Source of the DNA: Balaenoptera acutorostrata
Lineage: Eukaryota > Chordata > Mammalia > Artiodactyla > Balaenopteridae
Length of the DNA stretch: 64,000 nt
NCBI RefSeq assembly: GCF_949987535.1
Contig: NC_080082.1
Coordinates: 48,460,374 to 48,524,373 of the forward strand
Reading direction: 5' to 3'
Shown here: positions 55,992 through 64,000 of the stretch, in pieces
Layout: every line of letters begins with the position of its first letter
Position numbering within the stretch: position 1 is the stretch's first letter
Made by a program: the position numbers and the translations under genes
Notes under the pieces: generated by a model
Seen by the model: the letters and a program-made list of their open reading frames with translations, nothing else
Told to the model about the DNA's origin: nothing
Databases searched by the model: none

Positions 55992-58148
55992 AGAGATTTG
56001 CAATCTCCAGCCTGAGGGGGAGACCCCTGGTATGTGCAGTTAATCCTCTTATTTCAGAGCTGCCCTGCTCCCCTCCCAGCCCGGAGTCCTCAGGCCCTTT
56101 GCAGTTTCATCAGAGGTGAGATCTTCCATCTCCTGCTGGGTGGGGTCAGGGTGCGGGTGGTGATTAGGGGACAGTTTGCCTGGCTGGTGATTAAAGGACA
56201 GTTTGCCTGGCTGCTGGACTTTCAAGCCTACACGTCAACCCTGGCAGCTGTGCTTCTCCAAGTCCTGGCTTCCGTGACACAGATCAGCCCTCCACACACA
56301 CCTCTGCAAGCTCAGCTACGCATCTCCGTCACCTTGTGGGATCTGTTACCACCCTCCAGCCACTTTCCAACTTCCAAAAATCTGTTGGAATCTGTCATCT
56401 GCTGCTGTCCCCCTCCGGGTCTCTGCTCCCATGGGCCTCTATCTGTTTTATTCCCTGGCTGTCATTACACTAGAATCTTGGGATGACGATGAGATAAATG
56501 TATACGTTCAATCCACTCTGCCACCCAGAAGCCTCCTGGTCTGCAGGGGAGGGCACAGAAGCAGCGTAGACTCAGCCAAGGGCTCTCGGGCCCCATTGGA
56601 CCCAATGATGAGGAGCTATAGCCACCTGGGGCTTGGGGGGATGGGTTTGGGGTGAGACCACGGCTGTGGGTGAGGCCTATGGAGCTGCCCTTTGAATCCT
56701 GAATCCCTGTTGCTGCTGGGAGCGAGGGAAGGAGATTCCTAGCTCTTGCTGTGCGTGACGGTGGGCTCTGGACCCCAGGCTTGGTTCCAGGGCCTGGAAC
56801 TGCCTTGCCTGCCAGCCCCTCTCCCCCTGGTGGTGTCACAGGTGTGACACTCTAGAGCCAGAGATGGGGGGGGGGGGGCGTCTGACACCTCCAAAATAAT
56901 ACATGTTTTCCAAACTGTTGCTGAAGCTGCTAAAATGTTTTTTAAAAACCATTTACACTTCCCTTGATATAAGGCAAATACCTTCTGTCAGCCGGATATG
57001 GGTCGGGAGGCGGGGCACCTTAGACTGGAGAAGCAGGATCAGAGCAAGGCCTCTCCGCGGGGGAGAAGGACAGGCTTGGAGGGAGACACAGGCCTGGGGT
57101 AGGGGGCCCTGTGTCTGTGAGGGAGGGGGGCCTACAGGGCAGGCAGGAAGGGGCTGTGCTGAGTTGCTGGATAAGCCATAGTGACAGTCATCTGTGTTTA
57201 GTCCCAGTTGAATTTTTCCTTCCGAGTCTCTCTGTGTCCTTGTGAGGAAGCGGGTTTGTATCTGAGGAGACACCCCCTCCCCTACTTTTTGCTTCTGTTT
57301 TGGAAATCCTGAGCTCACTGAGGAATTGTTCTAGGGAAAAGGAACAGGGAATGTCTTTGAAAGATGTGAGGCAGATTCAGTGTCCAAAGCTGAGAGGAAT
57401 GGAGTTTGCCCAAGGCTAGGAAGGGGTAGGTGTTTGGGGTTCCCTGGGTAGGGGGTGACAGGCCCAAGGAGGTGGCAGGACAATGGGGGACACCTGAGGA
57501 GACTGGACAGTGCCTGTGGGTTAGACCTCCACCTGCCTGCAATGGCCAAGGAGGACAGAAGGCAAAGGGCCTTCCCTGGACACCCCAGACTGTGTGGGCC
57601 TGGGGGCTTCTCAGGACCCTCGAGAGGAAGCGAGGGGGACACACATGGCGGAGCCTGAGCCTCCCCTCAGCAGAGTGGGGCCTGGAGCAATTTATTTTGA
57701 GTCACAAGAAATAAAGAAACTTGTACAGGGGAACCAGAACCACGCACAGCAAGCCGGGCTTTCCACGGCCTGTGACTGTCCTGCAAACATCTCTCCAGCC
57801 AACCAGAGAGGCTGCCGGCCTGTGTCGTGACAGTGCCACCGCACACTCAGCGTGTCAGCTGCTGGGTGACGATGGGAAGGCTTAGGGCCGCAAGGAGACA
57901 CTTGGGCTCCGGCTTCCCTGCTGCGGGAGCTTCAGCACTGATTTCTCCACGGGCAGCGTTTGGGAGGTGGGGCAGCCCCACTGTCTGCCTCGGTGGCTCT
58001 CTCCTGCAGAGGCTGGAGTTACCCCTCTGAGCGGTGGAGACTCCCAGCCAGACCTTCCCGACCAGAGAACCGGCCTGACAGAGGAGGGAAAGGACCTGAG
58101 GTTCCTGGTACCTTGGGAGGGGCAGGGAGGAGCTGTGTGGTCCCTGTG

Positions 58149-58226
58149 GTCCACACACACCCACACGTGTACACACACACACATCCCCCCCGCATCACAC
58201 AGTACATCACACACACATACATACAC
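58149..58226. repeat. Degenerate CA-rich repeat
   Basis: Interrupted ACAC tracts with CCCC and CATA variants. Confidence 0.85.
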
Positions 58227-58938
58227 ACCGCACTCCATCCCATCGGCTGCGGTTCACCAGCCAAAGTCACGCACAGCCGCACAGCCGAAGCTCTGCTGCC
58301 AATCCTGGTGTCTGCTCGCTGCGGGGGGCAACCTTTTCCCTCTTTTAACCCTCTGGGGCTCCCATGTTGACTGCAGCACCTGCCCTGATGAGAGCTGGGC
58401 AACGTCTCCACTCCAAAGCCATGAGGATGCAGCAGGCAGGGAGCTGGGCAGGCAAAGGTGTGCAGGGCCAGAGCTACCAAGGGCAGGACCCTGCCTGCCT
58501 ATCCTAAATGCCACCCCTTGGTTCCTTTCCCCCTGCAGGGTCAGCCTAGCCTGGGAACTGGGGTCAGAAGTGGGGGAGCCCACAACAGGGATGGCCGTGC
58601 TCATCGTTGCTGTGCTCTGGCTCAGCCTGGACCCAGGGAGGAATGGTGCTTGGACCTGGCGCAAGCAAGGGCGGCCGAAGCCTGGTCAGACCAGACATGT
58701 TCTGTTTGTCCTCGGCCTGTGCCTATGGCCATCCACAGGTTCAAAGCCATTTGTCCCAGATGTGACTGGTGTGTAGCACCAGGAAGCCCAAAGTCCACAT
58801 ATCCACAAATGAAAGCTTTGTGGGAACACTGGTGGTCCCTCAGGACCCTTTCTGGGAGCCCTGTGACCACCCCCTGAAGCCCAGTTCCAAGGTCTCTAGA
58901 GCCCGCGTTGGCTTTAGAGCTGTGCATGTGCCTTGCCA

Positions 58939-58953
58939 CCAGCAGAGGGCGCC
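58939..58953 (+). promoter_or_regulatory. CTCF-like motif, + orientation, full match
   Basis: CCAGCAGAGGGCGCC agrees with CCASYAGRKGGCRSY at all 15 positions by my count. It is the best such match that I noticed. Occupancy is unknown. Confidence 0.5.
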
Positions 58954-59094
58954 CTGAGCCTGCTCACAGCAGTCTAGTCTGCCCTCAGTTCTCTGTCCTC
59001 TGGCCTCCAAGACTGGGCACCCTCGGGACAGGGCCCAGGTCTGTCCCTGCCTCTGTCCACCTCCAGCCACCTTCTCACCTCCCATCACCATTAA

Positions 59095-59150
59095 GGATGC
59101 AGGACTTAGTACCTGCTAAGTGCTTAATAACTGTTGAATGGACGGAAGGA
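59095..59150 (+). mobile_element. L2/MIR-like 3' tail
   Basis: ACCTGCTAAGTGCTTAATAA then CTGTTGAATGGACGG resembles the end of an L2 or MIR element, whose GAAT-type tail runs straight into the tetranucleotide array. Confidence 0.5.
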
Positions 59151-59395
59151 TGGATAGATGGACAGATGAAAGAAGGAAGGAAGGGAGGGAGGGAGGGAAG
59201 AAGGAAGGACCTATGGATGGATGGACAGATGGGTGGGTGGGTGGACAAATGGGTAGGTAGGTGGATGGACGAACAACTGGATGGACAGATGGACAGATCA
59301 ACAGTTGGATGGATGGGTGGGTGGGCAGGTTGGTGAGTGGATAGATGGATGGATGGACAGACAGACTGATGGATGGATGGATAGGTAAATGCACT
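59137..59395. repeat. Purine-rich tetranucleotide array (GGAT/GGAC/GGGT/GGAA)n
   Basis: About 260 bp of degenerate GRAY-type units with a block of pure AAGG/GAGG in the middle (59170-59210). Nearly every base on the + strand outside T and C of the unit is a purine. Open frames across it on both strands are repeat artefacts. Confidence 0.95.
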
Positions 59396-60149
59396 ATAAG
59401 AAGGAAGTCAGAGGGAGGTCAATAAAGGCTAATTGATAGACTGAAGCTATAGCCCTGGCTGTGGACTAAATTCTTTCAGGAGAAAGAGAGAAAGCTTAAT
59501 TTTTCCAGCATCTCCAGGAAAAAGGCCCAAATGCTGACATTTCCTCACACCCAGTGTTCCTGTGGTCTTGTCATCAAGTTTCCCTCTGTTCGCTGGTTAC
59601 GCCCCTTCCCCTCTCCAACCTGGGCTGGGCCCTCACGACTGGGACACAAACCTGGAAGGGGCGTGACTGCTGAGATGAGGTTTCTGGGGAGAAAGGACTG
59701 TTCCCCACCCGAGCGTAACTGCTGACCCAGCACCCCACCCCTCACCCCCACGCGGCCCTTTCCTTCCCTGCTCCTTGAGTTCTTAGCTCACCCCGGCTCG
59801 GGCTGCTGGTATGAGTACACTAAGAGGATCAATAACATGTCAGCTCTTAGTCAAGAGCAAGAGGCGTCAACCAAGTGCTGAGTGACAGCTAGTCATTTTT
59901 CACCGGGCACTCACCCTTCCCGAGACCCACGGCTCTCCTCCGAGGCCTGCTGGCGACCAGGAGGCAGTGGCAGGCTCTGTCCCACTCCCCTGCAGGCCGA
60001 GAGTGCTCCGCCAGGTCACACTTCCACCCCCAACACGCAGTCCCGCCGTGGCTTAGTGGGAACGTGAGCATGCCCTGGGCTCGTGAGTACACATGTGCGT
60101 GTGAGCAGCCCAGAGGGTGAATGCCTGGCCTTTGGGGTGTGCCTGAGGG

Positions 60150-60345
60150 CTTATCTGTAAGTGTGTGCGTATGACTGTGAACATCTGTTTGAGAATGTGT
60201 GCGTCTGTATGTGTGTGCGTGTCTGTGCGCGTATCTCTTGAGTGTCCGTGTGTGTGCGCGCACAGGCGTTTAGAAGCCCGTGTCTGTGAGTGTCTGTGCA
60301 TGTATGTATCTACGCATGTGTGTGTCTACATGAAGGTGTGTGCCA
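60150..60345. repeat. Degenerate TG/CG-alternating repeat
   Basis: Runs such as GTGTGTGCGTGTCTGTGCGC and GTGTGTGTGCGCGCACA alternate purine and pyrimidine, including CG steps. Confidence 0.85.
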
Positions 60346-61804
60346 GGTGCCTCTGTTTGTCATCAGGGTGCTGCTGGACGTGCCAGAGGCTGCAGCCCCC
60401 TTGGGTACCCCTTTTGAGTCCTCCCTCTGGGAGAGGGGTGCCTGCAGGATGCCCTACCCTGGGCCATCTCATTGTCGCTCCCCCCTTAGCTGGTGCCTGG
60501 AAGGGAGGAGTGGTGGCTGGAGCTCTGTTCTCACCCATTGTACCTTTCCTGCTGGAGAAAGCAGGTGCCAGAGAGAGGAGGAGAATCCGTAGGGAGAAGG
60601 GTCCTGGGTTGACAGGGACATCTCAGTTGACATGGACGGCATCAGGTAGGGCTGTATTCAGGTGCTGTCTCCGTCATCAGAAGTCAGCTTCTCCATTCTT
60701 CACCTCTGCTTTCCCTTTATGGGCTTCACTCCCAGGCAGCCTCTCCTCAGGGGCGTGGCCCTAGCATCTCCAGGCCTCCATTATCATCGAGCTTTGTCAC
60801 TAAGCTGGTCAGTCCAGCTGGATCACATGTCCCTCTTGGTGTGTGTGGTGTTGCCCCATCCAAACTGCAGGGGCTGAGAGTGTGGAGGGGACAAAGTGGG
60901 TGTTGATGGGATGGGAACGGGGAGACTGGGTGGGCAGGAAGAGGATGTGGGCACTTCTCTCCCTGGTGTAGGTCGCACGTTCCGGGCACGAACAGGTGCA
61001 GTCTAAAGGGCACTGGGCCTGCCTCCTCAGTGCCCCAGCCCTTCATGGGGGCTCACAACAGCCACTCTGTAGGCCCTGGGTGAGGCCAGCTCCTCTGGCT
61101 TCAGGCTTTCCATGACCCTGGCCTTTGGCCACATGCCCTTGACCAAGCTCCCCTGGTTACCAGCCACCCAGGCCCTAAACTGGCTCCTGCCCATGAAACC
61201 CAAACCCTACCCCAGACTCCCTGACCAGGTCCCGTCTTGTCTCCTGCTTTGTTGCCTCCTCCTCCTCCCTAGAGACCCTGACCCACAGGTAGTATCTGCA
61301 CCCTGGCGTGCGGCCCCTAACCCCATGCAGCCTTTCAGAAGGGGAAGATGCTGGGCCAGCCCCTCTCTCCCCGTGGACAGCATGGGGGGCCTCGCCTTCC
61401 CAGTGGTCCTCCCATCCTGGATAGAGACACCCAGGACCCCTCTGGAGTCCTGCCAGTGGAGCCGGAAGCAGCCCTCCGCGGGTGGCTGCCGGGTTGCTCG
61501 CAGCAGGCAGGCAGCTCGTCCAAGTGTCTATGAATAATTGAAGACACCTTAAAATGTGCGCCTGCAGCCTGGAGGACGCCCCTCCCCCGCTGTGTGCAGG
61601 AGCGGGCCCAGACGGTGCTGCTGCGTGGGCCCCATCTGCCGGGGATGGCCCTGGAGAGGGTGGAGGCCAGGCCTGGGCCTGCCCCCTGCACCAGTCTCCT
61701 TCCTGCCTGCCCCCCTTGGAACCCTCAGGGCAGAAGAGGGTCTGCGGAGGACCTGCTGCCTACGGCAGGCCTAGCAAGCCTGGAGTTGCCCAGAGCGGCC
61801 GCTT

Positions 61805-61829
61805 GGGGGGGCGGGGGGAGGGGCCCGGG
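61805..61829 (+). other. Possible G-quadruplex near a NotI site
   Basis: G runs of seven, six, four and three bases with loops C, A and CCC follow GCGGCCGC (61796-61803). CpG density in the surrounding 150 bp is raised but short of a clear CpG island. Confidence 0.45.
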
Positions 61830-62089
61830 CCATCCCCAGCAGCCCCTCCTCTCCGCGGCTGTTCCCGGGGGCCCAGAGGGAGGGGCCCCACCTGGGCCAA
61901 CCCCAGCTAGGGCCCAGGTTGGAGAAGAGCCAGCCAGCAGCTGCTCCAAGGCAGATCCCTGAAGAAGGGACCCATCAGATGATGCGGAAAGGGGGCCGGT
62001 AGTGATTTCTCCGAGCTCTGGGGAGCCGTCCAACTCAGCTGTGCGTGTGACGTGCCGGGGGTGGGGAGGCAGATGTTACAAGGGCCGGG

Positions 62090-62150
62090 AGTGTGTGTGT
62101 GCGTGTGTGTGTGTGTGCAGGTGTGTCATACTGTGTGGATGTGTCAGGAG
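62090..62150. repeat. Degenerate TG repeat
   Basis: GTGTGTGTGCGTGTGTGTGT followed by looser TG units. Confidence 0.9.
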
Positions 62151-64000
62151 CTGGGTGGCTGTGGGTGTGACTGAGGGGTCGCAGCTGGGTCTCTAGGTCT
62201 ACGGCTCTGCATGTCACAGAGCCTTGATCAGGGCTAGGAGGTCCCGAGCCTAGAAGGGCATCTCCCTTTATCTCCAGGCTGAGCCCTCAAAGCCCCAGAG
62301 ACAACCCCAGGGCGTCCCGTCCTGGAGCACGTCCCCTGGCTGCCGTCGGGGCTCCTCCAGACCCTCATTCTGAGAGCTGAGCCTGAAGTTCTAATCCTTC
62401 AAACCTGGAATTTTCGGTAATGAAATTTGTGAAAGGTGAAAACTAAAAACCAAGGGGCACACTCCTTGGTCACTGTGCCAGCCTGGGCTCCCTGCTGGGC
62501 CCTGGGTGGGGTCTTGGAGGTAGTGCATGCCCTTCTCTGACAGCTCCTCCCCCCTGGCGCCTTGGCGTCCTCCTTAGTAGAAAGGAGTGACTCTTCCCTC
62601 CTTCCCCTCCTCATCTGTCCCACATGCCGCACGAGTGAGAGGTAGGCTTTCTCCTGTGGCTCTTCCTCCCCCTGACCCCCCACCTGGTCCTCACCTGGGA
62701 CTCTGGGGGTCTCTGTAGAGAGGTGTGAGCAGGGAAGGGGTCAGGTGGGAGGAGAAGCCAGGAGAGCCAGCCACAGGTGACCTCTGGCCCCAGCATTCCC
62801 TGTCCCTTTGTGTCCCCTCTTCCGGTCATGATAGACACTTTGGGGAGGCTCAGCTCAGGGTGGGCTGGGCGGGGGCCTGGGCTCAGCTGGACTTGCCACT
62901 TGGGACGCTTGGAATGGGGCCCCTCGGGACTCTCTCCTGCAGGTGGTCCTGCTCTCCTGCCGGTCCAGAGAGAAGCAGCCGGGATGGGGCAGGAGGGTCA
63001 CTGCTCAGCGGGTGGGGGCCTCCTGCACAATCCCTCTTATTCCCTCCCTGGACCTGGGAGAGAGGGTGGTCAGCTGGGGACTAGAGTTGACCTGACTCTG
63101 TCCTGAGGCCTTCGTGGACCTGGGCGGAGGGTCCTCAGGCCACTGATCTCTTGAGATGGCTGTGCTGCCCACTGGGAGTGCAAGGTGGGGCTGTGGGTAG
63201 GGCAGAGGACAGAGCCGGGTCACACAGGCCGGGCCACACTGGGCATCGGGCCGCCTAAATGTGAGGCATCAGCCTAGGGGTGGTGGCAAGGTCTCGGGCC
63301 TCAGATCTCCCTACTGGGTGGGAAATAGGATGGAGCTGGGTCCGTTTCCCCAGAGCAGAGAGACCCACCAAATACTTGCCTCTCCACAACGGCATCCAGC
63401 CCCACTCTTGGCAAGGGCGGCTCTGGGTTTGCATCTTCATCCCAACTGCCACCAAGGAGGGGCTCCCCTGGCAAGGGGCGAGGGAGACGTGGGCCGAGGG
63501 TCGTGAGCAAAGGGAGACGGAAGAAAAAGTGACAGATGGCCCCGCATTCGGGCCTCCCATCTGCCAGCCTCAGTGCTGCTCCCAACCCACACCAGCATCC
63601 GACCTGGCCGCGCTCCCCGATGGTTCCTGACCTGACGGGTCCCCCTCCCAGCGTGTGCACCTGCTGGGACGATGCACTCTGTCCAGAGTCACGTGGGAAC
63701 CATTGACGGCCAAGTGTCCAGCTCCCCAGCCGCGCCTAAGTTAGGATGCTCCCACATCACCTCCCTTTCTTCAGAACCGCGTGTTTCCTTGCTCTGAGGC
63801 TGAGTCTGTGTTCCTGCCAGGGGAGAGGCCTGGTACTGTGGGCATCCCCTCCTGGAAGTCCTCCATCTTCATAGCTTGGGATGGAAAGGCAGGGCCAGAC
63901 CACAGTCTCGTGCTAACCTGGGAGGCTGGACCAGCTCCCATAGCAGCTCTTACCACCACCCGAGGAGTCCTGCCTATGAGAGAGACCCGAGGACGGGGGG

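Larger units (their letters stand above)
55992..59090. other. Unique, GC-rich intronic DNA
   Basis: No gene is supported. It holds a G-run (56865-56877), a degenerate CA repeat (58149-58226) and a CTCF-like motif (58939). The 269-codon open frame from 57967 on + crosses the CA repeat and has no domain. Confidence 0.5.
33222..64000 (+). other. CHST8: Inferred CHST8 intron downstream of the first coding exon
   Basis: A canonical donor GTGAGC opens the intron at 33222. No sequence encoding the expected next part of the protein (stem region continuing from the split glycine codon) was seen before the end of the window, so the intron probably runs past 64000. Its contents are repeats and unique GC-rich DNA. 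Confidence 0.65.
59396..64000. other. Unique, GC-rich intronic DNA
   Basis: No gene or transposon is recognised. It holds TG-rich simple sequence (60150-60345, 62090-62150) and a G-run cluster beside a NotI site (61795-61829). Confidence 0.5.

Noticed and set aside
57967..58776. Open frame of 269 codons on + strand
   Set aside because: It runs through a degenerate CA repeat, shows no domain and no splice context, and sits in GC-rich DNA where long chance frames are common.
59116..59394. Pro/Ser/Ile/His-rich open frame on - strand
   Set aside because: It is the tetranucleotide array read as protein.
61780..61900. Possible CpG island or promoter
   Set aside because: The GC-rich stretch with a NotI site is short, CpGs are sparse in the wider flank and no exon lies beside it.
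33222..64000. Search by eye for the next CHST8 coding exon
   Set aside because: No stretch encoding the expected stem or the PAPS-binding motifs was seen. A translated search with a CHST8 protein would settle it.
1..64000. tRNA genes, CRISPR arrays, bacterial or phage-like systems
   Set aside because: The tRNA-like sequences are SINE heads, and nothing of prokaryotic type is present.

Overview
This is non-coding-rich mammalian nuclear DNA, almost certainly from a cetacean. The best clue is a set of twelve tRNA-derived CHR-type SINEs with a box B close to GGTTCGAGCCCTGG and an (AAAT)n tail. That family is shared by whales, hippos and ruminants. I saw no ruminant BovB, Bov-A2 or Bov-tA copies, which argues against cattle or sheep. 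The species cannot be named from this sequence.

Only one protein-coding exon can be supported: 33006-33221 on the + strand, the first coding exon of CHST8 (GalNAc-4-O-sulfotransferase 1, a Golgi enzyme that sulfates N-glycans of pituitary glycoprotein hormones). It has a good acceptor, 86 nt of 5' UTR, 43 codons encoding the N-terminal tail and signal anchor, and a phase-1 donor. The catalytic sulfotransferase domain was not found and should lie downstream. The rest of the window is therefore read as CHST8 intron on both sides of this exon.

Layout. 1-2914 is an ancient minus-strand L1 carrying a younger L1 3' end and a MIR. 7197-11716 is a 5'-truncated, internally deleted minus-strand L1 with three SINEs in or beside it. 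12180-25500 is mostly unique sequence with MIR, L2, MLT1 LTR, two SINEs and candidate conserved elements. 25495-27254 holds two old L1 3' ends and a SINE. 27255-36430 is unique, GC-rich DNA around the exon. 36430-38290 is one old L1 broken by four insertions. 46891-50520 is a long L1MA/MB-type element with two SINEs. 52960-53697 is a MER5-type cluster split by an L1. 55150-55991 is an old L1 end and an MLT1 LTR. 55992-64000 is GC-rich unique sequence with simple repeats.

All recognisable L1 segments (eleven) and ten of twelve SINEs lie antisense to CHST8, as expected for introns of a + strand gene. The points most worth checking are the overlapping upstream reading frames at the CHST8 start, two cases where an L1 and a SINE share one target site, a SINE with an apparent transduced 3' tail, a POU/GATA composite site in the intron of a pituitary-expressed gene, and CTCF-like motifs oriented toward each other around the exon. 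I found no evidence of an undescribed gene system here. All long open frames outside the exon look accidental or repeat-derived.
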